Source: Deltaproteobacteria bacterium
GTDB taxonomy: Bacteria; Myxococcota_A; UBA9160; UBA4427
Direction of reading: 5' to 3'
DNA length: 64,000 nucleotides
Assembly: GCA_029261855.1 (NCBI GenBank)
Contig: JAJDAN010000077.1
Location: 1-64,000 of the forward strand
The number at the start of each line of letters is the position of its first letter. Within the stretch, counting starts at the first letter, position 1. A program made the position numbers and the translations under genes. A model generated the notes under the pieces. That model was not told the origin of the DNA and did no database searches. It saw only the letters and a list, made by a program, of their open reading frames with translations. Positions 8,035-17,158 of the stretch are shown here, piece by piece.

Positions 8035-9864
8035 TCACCTGTCCCCCGCCGGAAAACCCGCTGCCAATAGGAGCTTCTGGAACTGCGGGTCGCCCCGGTA
8101 GGGATCGAACACCGGGTCTTCGACGACGTAGTAGAGGTGCCGGTCCACGTCCTCGGCCAGGCACTCGAGCATCCGCTCCCGCTCGCCCACGAGCGCCCAG
8201 GCCATGGCCGTCCCGTGGCCATCGCCCCGACACGTCTTCCCGGTGCGGGCGATGTCCATTGCGAGCAGCAGGCGCACGCCTGCTTCGCCGCTGAACAGCC
8301 GGCCGTGGATCCGGGCGAACGGGCGAATGAATCTGGGAGTCAGTAGAAGGAAGGCCTCCCTCGCCTCGTCCTCCTGACCGTTCGAAGCCAGGGCTCCCGC
8401 GAGCAAGCGCGGGGTATAGACGGCTCGGGGGTCCAGCTCGAGAGCGCGGAGCAGATGAGCGACGGCTCGCTCGTGATTGCCGAGGTAGTGGTGCACCCGC
8501 CCCGCCGTCCGTTGCACCTCGGCGTCCAGTGGGGCGAGCTCGAGGGATCGCGCGACGAGCGGCTCGGCCTCCGGGGTGCGGCCCAGCATGCAGAGCAGCC
8601 CCGCGTAGAGGCTATAGGTGCGTCCAGAGGCTCCGAGCTCGATCGCCCTCAGGTATTCGGCTTCGGCCGGCTCCCATTGCCGCCGCGCGCGCAGCAAGGT
8701 CGCATGCATGGCGAGCGCGTACGCGTGGTCCGGATCGAGCTCGCGGGCCCTCAGGATCGCGAGCTCTCCGCGATCGAGCCAGCCGGCGCCGGCCCGATCC
8801 AGATCCCAGAGCCGCTCGTATGCGTCGGCCAGCCCGACATAGGCGTCCAAGTAGGACGGATCGAGTTCGATCGCCTGCTCGTAACGCGAAACGGCTTCGA
8901 GCAAGCGCTCTCGGCTGGCGGCGAAGACAGCCTTGCGCCCCTGCAGGTAGTAGTCGAGCGCGGTCACCTTGCCGGTCTTTCGCAGCAGTCCGGGCCCCAC
9001 CTCGACGAGAGTTCCCACTACTCGCGCCACGTCCTCAGCGGCGACTCTTCCGAGCTCGGTCGACTCCTCGACTGGCCCCTCGTAGGAGTGCGACCAGCGC
9101 TGAAAGCCCGATCTCGCATCCACGACCTCGAGCGTGATGCGCGTGGAGCCACTCTGCTGCGCCCTCTCGAAGACAAGAGTGCCGACCGCGAGTCGTTCGC
9201 CGATCTCACGCGGACCGCGCGGGCCGTGCTGGGCCACCTCGAACGACGACGCATGGGAGACAACGCGAAGTTCGGCGATCGCTCCGAGTCGATCGATCAC
9301 CTGCAGCGCAACGCTTTCGGCAAGACCCAGGGTCTGCGAGCCCTCGCCTGCCGCCAAGCCGGGAAGCACGGCCACCGAGGTCACTGGATGCTCCGCTCCG
9401 AAGCGCGGCGATCGGGGCTCGGGTAGATCGGCATAGGGTCGAGCCAGCCAGAAGAGCCAGAGCAGGACGAGCGTCACCAAGCCAACAGCAAGCCACAGGA
9501 TCCGCCCTCTGCGACCAGGCCTCGCTGCCACGACCTCGGCGGGAACGTCCTCTGCACCCGTCTCGACCGGAACCCCGATCCGGTAGCCGCGTCCTCGCAC
9601 GGTCTGGATGATCCGAGCGTCGCGTTCCGTCTCGTCCAGGGCCCGACGAGCGAGCACGATGCAGCGAACGAGGGAGCCCTCACTCACGCTCACGTCCGCC
9701 CAGACTGCGTCGATCAGCTCGTCTTTCGAGCAGGCGCGCTCCGCGTTCCGAACGAGGTGCAGTAGCACCTCCAGGACCTTGGGCTGCACCTCGATCGCCG
9801 CGCCGTCCCGACGCAGCTCGTAGCGTTCCTCGTCGACCTCGAAGCCTGCGAACCGATACAGCAA
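8035..9864 (-). CDS. CadC-like membrane regulator: winged helix, one membrane span, TPR repeats
   Basis: The product is 609 residues. Residues 1-95 are an OmpR/CadC-type winged helix (EVQPKVLEVLLHLVRNAERACSKDELIDAVW, then IIQTVRGRGYRI). A membrane helix lies near 122-142 (WLAVGLVTLVLLWLFWLA). The outer part has a short beta-region and a run of TPR repeats (for example YEQAIELDPSYLDAYVGLAD and HLLRALELDP). The only start available is TTG 9864. Proteins of this build bind DNA while tied to the inner membrane and read a periplasmic signal. It lies next to the cluster of exported-protein genes on the same strand, but no target site was recognised. Confidence 0.8.
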   Translation of the reverse strand: MLYRFAGFEVDEERYELRRDGAAIEVQPKVLEVLLHLVRNAERACSKDELIDAVWADVSVSEGSLVRCIVLARRALDETERDARIIQTVRGRGYRIGVPVETGAEDVPAEVVAARPGRRGRILWLAVGLVTLVLLWLFWLARPYADLPEPRSPRFGAEHPVTSVAVLPGLAAGEGSQTLGLAESVALQVIDRLGAIAELRVVSHASSFEVAQHGPRGPREIGERLAVGTLVFERAQQSGSTRITLEVVDARSGFQRWSHSYEGPVEESTELGRVAAEDVARVVGTLVEVGPGLLRKTGKVTALDYYLQGRKAVFAASRERLLEAVSRYEQAIELDPSYLDAYVGLADAYERLWDLDRAGAGWLDRGELAILRARELDPDHAYALAMHATLLRARRQWEPAEAEYLRAIELGASGRTYSLYAGLLCMLGRTPEAEPLVARSLELAPLDAEVQRTAGRVHHYLGNHERAVAHLLRALELDPRAVYTPRLLAGALASNGQEDEAREAFLLLTPRFIRPFARIHGRLFSGEAGVRLLLAMDIARTGKTCRGDGHGTAMAWALVGERERMLECLAEDVDRHLYYVVEDPVFDPYRGDPQFQKLLLAAGFPAGDR

Positions 9865-10023
9865 CGGCGTGAGTCTAACCGGTGTAGCCCGACCCGGACC
9901 AGCACCGCGACCGCGGGGGGGATAAGGGTCGCAGGGAAGAGGGCCGGATGCTGCCGCTCGGCAAGACGCAGGGCGCCGGTGGCCTGACGAACTACTGAGC
10001 TTCGCCCGAGACAGCCATCATCA

Positions 10024-10615
10024 TCATCCGAAGCCCGCGTGGGTCGCCTGGTAGGCTGGCCGCGCCCGGATGCGGTCCACATAGGCCGCGACCTTCTGCG
10101 TCGGCTCCATCCAGCCGAAGCGGCTGGCGAAGTCGAGCAGGCCGCCGAACACGATGTCGGCCGTCGTGAAGCGCTCGCCGAGCGCCCAGCTCGTCTCGGG
10201 CGTCATCGACTCTACCGTCGCCATCACCCGTTCGAGGTCCCCCCAGCCCACCGACGTGGGCTCTGGGTGTGAGATGCCGAGGGTGGCGAGTGACAGGAGC
10301 GGCTCGAGCGTGGTGCCAGGGACGAAGAGATAAGCGGTAGTAGGTGCCACGCTCGGGAGAGTCCAGGGGCGGTGCGAGTCCCTTGTCGGGGAACTTGTCA
10401 GCCAGGTAGGCGCAGATCGCGGCGACTTCGGTGACCACTGCATCGCCATCGACGAGCGCGGGCACCTTGCCCATGGGGTTGATGGCGCGGTACTCGGGCG
10501 AGCGTTGCTCTTCGGCTGCGAAGTCGACGACGACCTCCTCGCACGGAACTCCAAGCTCCGCGAGCATCCAGGTCGTCGTAACCGCACGACTCATCGGGTT
10601 GCAGTAGTGCTTCAC
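10024..10615 (-). pseudogene. Frameshifted glutathione S-transferase
   Basis: From ATG 10615 the frame gives a normal GST thioredoxin-fold half (HYCNPMSRAVTTTWMLAELG, NPMGKVPALVDGD and VVTEVAAICAYLADKFP) and enters the helical half at SPERGTYYR. There the frame changes: the rest of the helical domain (YLFVPGTTLEPLLS, then FTTADIVFGGLLDFASRFGW and ending ARPAYQATHAGFG) is in another frame, up to TGA 10024-10026. One extra base near 10335-10340 explains it. Apart from this the gene is complete, so it is either a recent pseudogene or an assembly error. Intact, it would be a GST of about 196 residues, lying between the winged-helix regulator and DUF4197. Confidence 0.75.
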
Positions 10616-10663
10616 GTGGGAATCTCCTGGGTTCGTTGCGCGCGGCCGCTGCAGCTCGGCGAG

Positions 10664-11434
10664 TCAGTTGGCGGTCCCGCGATTCGAAACGCTTCCGAAG
10701 ACCTGGCGGAGCAGCTCGGTGCTGCGCGCCGCGGGGTCCTCGCGAATCTTCTTCTCTTCTTCCGCGAGCGTCTGGAAGAGCCCAGAGAGCGCGGCGTTCG
10801 TGACGTAGTCGCCGAGGTCCGGTGCAGGCGGTTTGGAGAAGGGCAACGCCGCGTATGCTTTCAGCACATCCTGCAAGCTGCTGTAGACCCCGACCTCTCT
10901 CATCGCCCCGTTCACGACCGGTGAGAATCGGGCGCGCAACTCGTCGGAGGTGCGCGCCTCGAAGTAGGTCGTCGCGGCGTCGTCATCCCCGTTCAAGATC
11001 GCGAATGCGTCTCGAACCGTCATCGAGGTGATCGCTGCAGTGAAGACGGGAACGGCTTCGCCCGCTGCGGCTTCCGCCGCTTCGTTCATCTTGTCTTCGA
11101 GAGCATCCACGCGCCCGCCGAGTCCGACGGCGCGGAGTGCACTCGCGAGCCCCTGCATTTCATCCGGAAGCCCGAGCCGGAGACGCGGGTTGTTCGAGAA
11201 CCCGCCCTTCGCGGAGAGCGTGGAAGTCGCGCGATCCGTACCGACCTGGAGCGCCTCCTTGAGACCTCGTGCGATCTCGCCTTCCGAGAGCGGCGCATCG
11301 AGAATTCCCCTGAGTGGGCCCAGGTCGATCTGCGACATCTCTGCGCATGCGACCCCGAACAGGAGCGCCCCCGCGAGCAGCGAGGCTCCAAGTTTCGGCA
11401 CATGCTCTGACCTTCGGCGGGCTCGGTTCGTCAT
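10664..11434 (-). CDS. DUF4197 family lipoprotein
   Basis: The product is 256 residues from ATG 11434, with GAGGGAG just upstream. A signal peptide ends at a lipobox-like FGVAC. The body matches DUF4197: LSEGEIARGLKEALQVGTDRA near the start, then NPRLRLGLPDEM, AFAILNGDDDAATTYFE and SDELRARFSPVV. DUF4197 proteins are small envelope proteins of unknown function in Proteobacteria. It follows YggU on the same strand (about 100 bp gap). Nothing ties it functionally to its neighbours. Confidence 0.85.
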   Translation of the reverse strand: MTNRARRRSEHVPKLGASLLAGALLFGVACAEMSQIDLGPLRGILDAPLSEGEIARGLKEALQVGTDRATSTLSAKGGFSNNPRLRLGLPDEMQGLASALRAVGLGGRVDALEDKMNEAAEAAAGEAVPVFTAAITSMTVRDAFAILNGDDDAATTYFEARTSDELRARFSPVVNGAMREVGVYSSLQDVLKAYAALPFSKPPAPDLGDYVTNAALSGLFQTLAEEEKKIREDPAARSTELLRQVFGSVSNRGTAN

Positions 11435-11535
11435 GACTCCCTCGCGGCCAATCGAAGGGCCGCCGCGGGATGGTACAACCCTCGCGACTCACGAAGAAAT
11501 GGCGCGTGCCACGAGGGCCACGGCTTGGGTCCGTC

Positions 11536-11835
11536 TCAACTTGGTTCGAGCTTGCGGAGCACCTCTTCCAGCTGCAGTCCGTGAATCTTGAATACCTTGT
11601 GTCGTGAGGTTTGGCCACGCACGAGTTCCACACTGCTGCCACCGACACCCAGCGCTTTGGCCAGCAGTTTCACGACGGCTTCATTGGCTGCGGAATCCAC
11701 TGGTGGCGCGGTGACTTTGACTCGGAGTTCGTCGCCCAGAGGTCCGCCGATTTCGTTGCGCGATGCTCGCGGCTGCACCTTCACGGCAAGCAACACACCA
11801 TCGGGTTGGGCGTTGATGAACCTCGGGGTTTCCAT
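11536..11835 (-). CDS. yggU: YggU / DUF167 family small protein
   Basis: The product is 99 residues, the usual size for the UPF0235/YggU family. Family marks are LAVKVQPRASRNEI near the start, LRVKVTAPPVDSAANEAVVKLLAKALGV in the middle and VRGQTSRHKVFKI near the end. The molecular role of this widely conserved fold is not established. No strong ribosome site precedes ATG 11835. It is transcribed toward DUF4197 and away from the NTF2-like gene at 11990. Confidence 0.9.
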   Translation of the reverse strand: METPRFINAQPDGVLLAVKVQPRASRNEIGGPLGDELRVKVTAPPVDSAANEAVVKLLAKALGVGGSSVELVRGQTSRHKVFKIHGLQLEEVLRKLEPS

Positions 11836-11989
11836 CAGGGCTGGCGTTGGCCAATCAAGTCCAGTTCATCCCGTAGTGTGCCATCACTCGACCATGGTCG
11901 CGCGACCCCGGTTCTGGCGTGAGATCGGGAGTGGGGTGTTATGTTGATCCCCTCTGGCGTTGCCAACAGCGGGCAAAGGTCATGCACAC

Positions 11990-12385
11990 GTGAACGAGCA
12001 CCCGAACGCGACTTTGATTCGAAACCTGTTTGCGGCCTTTCGCGAGCGGGACATCGAGACGATCCGCAACGTCATCTCCGAAGACACGATTTGGCATTTC
12101 CCGGGTCGGATCGGCCAACTTGCCGGCGCGCACGAGGGATACGCGGGCATATTCGAGTTCCTCGCTCGCGTATCGGATCTCACCGACGGAACCTTCGGAC
12201 TGCAGATCGAGGACGTCCTTGCGAACGACTCGTGTGCCGTCGCGCTCTTCAGAGGGCATGGGCAGCGGAACGGAAAGACTCTCGACAACCCGACCTGCTT
12301 GAAGATCCTGCTGAAGGAAGGTCGAGCCACCGAGATCCGGGAATTCGTCTGGAACCTCTACGAAGTCGATGAGTTCTGGTCGTAG
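11990..12385 (+). CDS. SnoaL / NTF2-like protein
   Basis: About 131 residues with the NTF2-like cone fold typical of SnoaL-type ketosteroid-isomerase relatives: NATLIRNLFAAFRERDIETIRNVISEDTIWHFPG, then HEGYAGIFEFLARV and ending REFVWNLYEVDEFW. The frame is open to TTG 11960. GTG 11990 is preferred because AAAGG lies upstream and the fold begins right after it. Such proteins can be enzymes or small binding proteins; the substrate is unknown. It converges with the flavin monooxygenase gene, leaving 6 bp between the stops. Confidence 0.75.
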   Translation: MNEHPNATLIRNLFAAFRERDIETIRNVISEDTIWHFPGRIGQLAGAHEGYAGIFEFLARVSDLTDGTFGLQIEDVLANDSCAVALFRGHGQRNGKTLDNPTCLKILLKEGRATEIREFVWNLYEVDEFWS

Positions 12386-12391
12386 TCCCCG

Positions 12392-14038
12392 CTAGCAGCC
12401 CCGCACGCGGTCGAGGACATCCGCTGCCTCTGCTGATGTTGCCTCGCCACGCCACGCGACGTAGCCGTCCGGCCGGACGAGGACGAGCGATGCGGCGCAA
12501 GCGGAAATGGCTTCGGGCACGAACTCGACGCGGAGCGGGAGACCACGTTCCATCGCCGCGCGTTCAAACGACGATGCATCGACCGTACTGCTCGTGCGGA
12601 GAAGAGTGAAGCCCGCGCCAAAGAGATCGATCGTCGATCGTCCATCTGCGAGCCACACGTGGGGTGCGCGCCCGCCCGGCTTTGCGGTCGGTGTATAGAT
12701 CCGAGCGCTGCTCCCATCGGGAGCCGGCGAATGGTCGTCCCACACGATCGGCGATCCGTCGTAGCGAGTGCCGAGGTCAACGAGCGGCTTGTCGTATTCG
12801 TCGCCGCGAGATGCAACCCAACCCGCGCCGTAGGCGCTCCGCGCTGCGTCGCCTTTGGGCCCGAGTTCCCAGAGCGACTCGTCGGGTGCATCGTACACAG
12901 GCATCGGGCGTGCGCACGTAGGGGGATCGGTGGTGAAGTCGACTTGTTGGTATTCGAGAAGTGTCTTTCCCGCCCGTCTGCGCTCGAAGTCGTAACTTTC
13001 GTCGAGGAGCTTCGGCCCGCCCCAGCCTCGAAGTGTCGCTTCGAACTTCCAAGCAAGGTCGAAGGCGTCGGACATTCCGACGTTCACGCTCAAACCACCG
13101 AAGGGTGTCGCCACCTTGGCTGCGTCACCCGCCAGGAAGACGGCCCCCTTGCGGTAGGCGGTCGCGAGTCCCTGATCTGGCGTCCACTCGGCCATTGCGA
13201 GGACTTCCGCGTCCTCGGCGCCGAGGGCACGCAGCCGGCCTAGCGTCACGGCTTCATCATTTGCGTCGAGTCCGATGCCGTGCAGTCGCCAGAGTGCGTC
13301 CCCGTCGACAGCGATCATCATGCCCGCACCTACTGGTGTTTTGGTCGGACCGTCTGGCGTCCCCAGGAGCGAGTATTGAACGCCGCCTCTCGGAACCCGT
13401 TCAGCGACCTTCTTTGAGCGGAAGTAGACCGAGGGAATACGGATCGAAAGAGGCGGCGGGCCCACGCGTTCGATGCCAAGGCCACGTCGGACGCGGCCAT
13501 TTGCGCCGTCGCAAGCAACGACGTACCGCGCGTGGACTTCCAGGTCTCCGCCCGCCTCGTCGCGCGCGATGCACACGGGGCCCCGTGCGTCGTCGCGGAC
13601 CGTCTCGACGTTGACCCCGTATTCGACCGAAACCGTCTCGGCCGCGAGCGCCGCGGCGAGCAGGATCGGATCGAACAATGGCTTTGGCGCCCAGACTTCT
13701 CGCTCGGGCGAATCTTCGCGGTCGCGGCTGTCGGCCAGAGCGTCTTCGATGCGAGCGACTTCCTGGCCCCCGAGATGGTTGAGCACGATCACGTCCCCAC
13801 CCCAGCCGGAACGAAATGCACTGCGCACGGCGTCCGACAGACCGTGCCGCCGCAAGTGTTCCATGGTGTGTACGCCCACATGATTCGCAGTGGGAAAAGT
13901 CGGCGTGTTTCGCGCGCGGCGCTCGAGCACACGGCAGCGAACACCTCGTGCGCCCAGGGCAACGGCGAGGCAAAGCCCGACGGGTCCCGCGCCTACAATC
14001 GCGATCTCGGTCTCTTCATGGCGCGGCGAATTCGTCAC
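12392..14038 (-). CDS. FAD-dependent aromatic-ring monooxygenase (PheA/TfdB family)
   Basis: About 548 residues from GTG 14038; the frame continues to 14122 but the FAD fold starts right after this GTG, so the start is a choice. The N-terminal FAD motif is AIVGAGPVGLCLAVALGARG. The middle contains the DG motif ACDGANGRVRR, and the second FAD motif is FLAGDAAKVATPFGGLSVNVGMSDAFDLAWK, where most relatives have GDAAH with His. The C-terminal thioredoxin-like domain (DLFGAGFTLLRT and a late VRPDGYVAWRG) is typical of phenol hydroxylase-type enzymes. It should hydroxylate an aromatic or polyketide-like substrate with NAD(P)H and oxygen in the cytoplasm. Confidence 0.85.
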   Translation of the reverse strand: MTNSPRHEETEIAIVGAGPVGLCLAVALGARGVRCRVLERRARNTPTFPTANHVGVHTMEHLRRHGLSDAVRSAFRSGWGGDVIVLNHLGGQEVARIEDALADSRDREDSPEREVWAPKPLFDPILLAAALAAETVSVEYGVNVETVRDDARGPVCIARDEAGGDLEVHARYVVACDGANGRVRRGLGIERVGPPPLSIRIPSVYFRSKKVAERVPRGGVQYSLLGTPDGPTKTPVGAGMMIAVDGDALWRLHGIGLDANDEAVTLGRLRALGAEDAEVLAMAEWTPDQGLATAYRKGAVFLAGDAAKVATPFGGLSVNVGMSDAFDLAWKFEATLRGWGGPKLLDESYDFERRRAGKTLLEYQQVDFTTDPPTCARPMPVYDAPDESLWELGPKGDAARSAYGAGWVASRGDEYDKPLVDLGTRYDGSPIVWDDHSPAPDGSSARIYTPTAKPGGRAPHVWLADGRSTIDLFGAGFTLLRTSSTVDASSFERAAMERGLPLRVEFVPEAISACAASLVLVRPDGYVAWRGEATSAEAADVLDRVRGC

Positions 14039-14259
14039 GCCAGGAGCATTACACAATGTCACCCGCGACGTTGGATCGGGGCGCGCCGCAACCCGCTCGA
14101 CGACTGCCGGCCCTTTCCACAACCCCGCGCTGCCAGGAGCGCCGATCAGCCTGAACTGCCAGCCTCACCGCTAAAGAGCCGTGCACTCCCTGCGGTAGGC
14201 GGCTCCCGCGGACGGCAATATGTTTCGACACTCTCGGCGTCGGGCGACCACCTACCGGC

Positions 14260-15198
14260 ATGCGTCCCTCTTCGATTTCGATTGCGCTCTCGTTGACCCT
14301 CGTTCTCGGTGGATCGGTCCCCGCCGCTGGCTTTTCTCTGTTTCCGGATCTCGCGAGTGGGAACACCGCTCAGGTGCTCTCCGAGGCCGCTCGCTGGTCG
14401 AGTGTCACGGGGCTGGATGACGGGATCCAGGTTGGAATCGCGCCGGGTGTGGGAGCTGCTTTGGCGGTGCCTCGAGACGCGATCGCGGACGTCGAGCAGG
14501 CGATTCTCGACGGCGTTCGGGCTTGGCAGAGCCCCGCGTTGGGCTTCGACATCGTGCTCGATGCGCCGGGACTCGTCGAAGGGCCGGATTCGGGGTTCGA
14601 GATCGATGTCTTCGCGGTGCCCGGGACGCATCCGATCTTCGTTGCGAACCCGCAGGCCTTCGGTGGGGTCGCCATCCCCTCGATTTCGCTCTTCGCCGAT
14701 CGTCCCTTCACGAACGGCACCTCCGCCCGGGGCTTCGGGATCACCGGCGCCGACATCTTCCTCAACATCGACTTCTTTCAGTTGCTGGGTGCCCTTCCCA
14801 GTGGACGGCTCGACGTCCTCACCCGGATCACGATCCATGAATTCGGTCATGCACTGGGATTCGGGCATCCGAATGAGAGCACGAACTACGACACCAACAG
14901 TGATCCTCTGGACGTGATGCAGATCGACCCGAATGATCCCTTCGCCGGCCTGGCTCCCTCTCTTTTCGTCGACGGGGAGACGATCATGTCCAACCAGCCT
15001 TGCGGGCCGAACCCGACCTCCGCGTGTCCTGCAGTCTTCTTTACATCGCTCCGCAACGACGATCGGGCAGCGCGGGATGTGCTCTACCCCGTGCTGGTTC
15101 CGGAAGCGTCGACGGGCAGCTTGCTCTGGCTGGGCATGCTCGTGGCCGGCGCCCGCCGAAAGCAGAGGGAACGACCCTCCGCCCGGCGCGGGCCATAG
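14260..15198 (+). CDS. Matrixin-like zinc metalloprotease with PEP-CTERM-type tail
   Basis: The product is 312 residues from ATG 14260 with a signal peptide ending in VPAAG. The zinc site HEFGHALGFGHP starts at His193 and fits the metzincin HExxHxxGxxH pattern; TIMSNQ downstream may be the Met-turn. The pro-region helix DVEQAILDGVRAWQS and beta-strands before the site match matrixin-like proteins. The end, VPEASTGSLLWLGMLVAGARRKQR, is a PEP-CTERM tail with PEA in place of PEP. It should be an extracellular, surface-held protease. The zinc ligands are all present, so activity is likely. Confidence 0.8.
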   Translation: MRPSSISIALSLTLVLGGSVPAAGFSLFPDLASGNTAQVLSEAARWSSVTGLDDGIQVGIAPGVGAALAVPRDAIADVEQAILDGVRAWQSPALGFDIVLDAPGLVEGPDSGFEIDVFAVPGTHPIFVANPQAFGGVAIPSISLFADRPFTNGTSARGFGITGADIFLNIDFFQLLGALPSGRLDVLTRITIHEFGHALGFGHPNESTNYDTNSDPLDVMQIDPNDPFAGLAPSLFVDGETIMSNQPCGPNPTSACPAVFFTSLRNDDRAARDVLYPVLVPEASTGSLLWLGMLVAGARRKQRERPSARRGP

Positions 15199-15414
15199 GC
15201 GACGGAACAGGGCCCGTAGCGCGCGCCGAGAGGCCAGCCGCCGAGGTCCGACCCCGCCGCGATCGCCCTCGAGCTGGGACGAGAGCCGGCAGATTTCGAC
15301 CCTCGACTCCCTTCCTTTCGGATATGGTGCTCGGGCACAGGCTTCAAAGGGCGTCGTCGCGCAGGGCTTCTACGCCATCCGGTACGGCCTCGCCTGCAGG
15401 CAGGGTGGTGATCA

Positions 15415-15822
15415 ATGCTCTTCACGCGTCGCAACATGATTCGCGCGCTCGTTTCAGTGGGCCCGCTCGCCGTCTTGGGTCTGGGCGCGGGCTACGCCAG
15501 CTCTCGAGTCGCAGGTCAGCACGGTCTGGAACGGATGCTCGCGGGCCTCTTCAGCGACCCGTCTGCAGCCGAGCGGGTCGGGCAGCGCTACCTCGACCAG
15601 CACCCTCAGGCGGCAGCCCCTCGGTGGCTACGCGGCCAGATCGCCGAACGTTGGTCTCCCGCTGAGATGCTGCGCGCCAGATCCGACCCGCGCTTCCTGC
15701 GGCGATTGATTGCTCGGCAGCAGGCGAGTGACTTCGAGAACGGGGATGTCGTGAGCTTCGAGGGCTGGATGCTCTCCCGAACCGAGCTGAACGTCTGCGC
15801 TCTCCTCGCAAGCGCGGCTTGA
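15415..15822 (+). CDS. Small exported protein with twin-arginine signal, family not recognised
   Basis: The product is 135 residues. The N-terminus TRRNMIRALVSVGPLAVLGL resembles a Tat signal (RR then hydrophobic core). The rest is helical and ends SFEGWMLSRTELNVCALLA. I recall similar short Tat proteins next to GMC oxidoreductase genes, and the next stretch (15844 on) holds what looks like the remnant of such a gene. It could be the small partner of a periplasmic flavoprotein whose large subunit has been lost. That link is inference. Confidence 0.6.
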   Translation: MLFTRRNMIRALVSVGPLAVLGLGAGYASSRVAGQHGLERMLAGLFSDPSAAERVGQRYLDQHPQAAAPRWLRGQIAERWSPAEMLRARSDPRFLRRLIARQQASDFENGDVVSFEGWMLSRTELNVCALLASAA

Positions 15823-15843
15823 ACCGGCAGCCGGTGCTCTGAA

Positions 15844-16000
15844 ATGCTCATCGACCTGAACGCTTTCGAGCCGGACCAGGTCCTGCTGCTCGAGAGCGGG
15901 GACCTGACCTTCGACGTTCCCACCCAAGATCTCTACAGGGCGAGATCATCGATGGTATCCCCTCGACGCCGGGGCTCGCGGCCTGGATGGCGTCTCCGAC
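15844..16000 (+). pseudogene. Possible remnant of a GMC-type oxidoreductase gene
   Basis: ATG 15844 opens with MLIDLNAFEPDQ, as many short GMC oxidoreductases do. It then jumps directly to VLLLESGDLTFDVPTQDLY, which in intact relatives follows the FAD-binding GxGxxG segment; that segment is missing. After about 15935 the frame changes (GEIIDGIP, then YPLDAGA in another frame). All that remains is about 50 codons, and the rest has been replaced by the convergent methyltransferase gene. It lies 21 bp after the small Tat-type protein. The resemblance is from memory and short, so confidence is modest. Confidence 0.4.
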
Positions 16001-16007
16001 CGCGGCC

Positions 16008-17024
16008 CTATCGTTCGTCCCGGGACGACTCGACGAACACGCTGTCCGCCAGGTACTTCAGGCCAGGCACCCGGCGACTCAAGGCTTCGAGGGCTTGTGC
16101 CACCCGGACCACGCGTTGATGCCACGGCAGCATGAACTCGAGGTCCGCCGGCTGGATGTTCAAGCTGAGGAAGCTGTCGACGCGGATCCGGGTCGGTCCG
16201 ATCAGGCCGCCGAAGGCATCGTGTAGCTCTCGCCAGGTCCAGTGCCGAACGTCGATCTGTGCCGGTCCCTTGAAGCCCCGCTTCCAACGGATCCGCAGGT
16301 AGTTGTACAGACTGCGGACTCCGGTCAGGCTGGCCATCTGGATCAGCGATCGGCCCGAAGGCTTGAGGACGCGGTGGACCTCGGCGAGAGACTGGCGCAC
16401 GTGTTCCTTGGGTAGGTGCTGCAACACGCTGAACGAATAGACGATATCGAAGGCGCCTTCGGGGAAGGGAAGATGGCGCGCGTCTGCGACGATGTAGTTC
16501 GACGAGACGCCCTGCTGCACGGCGATCCGTCGTGCAGCCCGAATCCCCTCGAGATCGGGGTCCATACCGATCACGTCGTATCCCTTGCGAGCTGCGGCGA
16601 CACTCCATCGGCCCCAGTTGCTGCCGAGGTCGAGCAGCGTCGCGCCGTCGGCATCCGGAAGCTCGATCTCGGGGAACGGATGCTGTTCGAGCTTCCCGTG
16701 AGCGGGTGTGTAGAGCCGACCGCAGGTCGAGCCGAGATAGACCTGCACGTAGGGGTCGACTGCCCCGGGAGCGAGCTTCGCCGGGTAGTCGCGCAGGGGC
16801 TCTTCACCGCGGGCCTGCTTCAGGGTGCGGTGGTACGTCCCTCGATAATCCAGCTCGACTTCCTGTAACAGCAAGACGGGCACGCCGTCCACCACCGGGT
16901 ACCGGTGGCCTCGTTGGCAGACGATCTCGTTGGTGGTGTGGGGAAGGGCGCTGCCCGTCAGGGTCAGCGGAGACTTGTCGCGGGGACAGGCCAGGCGTTG
17001 GAGAAGCTGGTCGAGCTCGAGCAT
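16008..17024 (-). CDS. SAM-dependent methyltransferase with Trm112-like N-terminus
   Basis: The product is 338 residues from ATG 17024 with GAGGAG upstream. Residues 8-55 resemble a Trm112/zinc-ribbon segment (LACPRDKSPL, then VCQRGHRYPVVDGVPVLL). From about 125 a class I methyltransferase follows: LLDLGSNWGRWSVAAARKGY (motif I), VIGMDPDLEGIRAARR, ADARHLPFPEGAFDIVYSFS and LQHLPKEHVRQSLAEVHRVLKPSG. This layout is common in small-molecule or glycan methyltransferases near polysaccharide genes, but no such genes are here. The substrate is unknown. Confidence 0.85.
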   Translation of the reverse strand: MLELDQLLQRLACPRDKSPLTLTGSALPHTTNEIVCQRGHRYPVVDGVPVLLLQEVELDYRGTYHRTLKQARGEEPLRDYPAKLAPGAVDPYVQVYLGSTCGRLYTPAHGKLEQHPFPEIELPDADGATLLDLGSNWGRWSVAAARKGYDVIGMDPDLEGIRAARRIAVQQGVSSNYIVADARHLPFPEGAFDIVYSFSVLQHLPKEHVRQSLAEVHRVLKPSGRSLIQMASLTGVRSLYNYLRIRWKRGFKGPAQIDVRHWTWRELHDAFGGLIGPTRIRVDSFLSLNIQPADLEFMLPWHQRVVRVAQALEALSRRVPGLKYLADSVFVESSRDER

Positions 17025-17130
17025 CCAGGGGAGCTCCTCGTCGAGATCCCATCATCCTACGCACTTCGAGCGCGGTTTGGAATCAGCTTCGGCGCTGCCT
17101 ACACACATCCTGCACGTGGTTCGCAGGATT

Positions 17131-17154
17131 CAGCCCCGCCTCCCGGCGGGGCTG
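17131..17154 (-). terminator. Perfect 10-bp hairpin after the esterase gene
   Basis: Arms CAGCCCCGCC (17131-17140) and GGCGGGGCTG (17145-17154) enclose TCCC. The hairpin starts 4 bp past the stop of the minus-strand esterase gene. It is probably that gene's transcription terminator, although no T-run follows. Confidence 0.6.
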
Positions 17155-17158
17155 GGGC

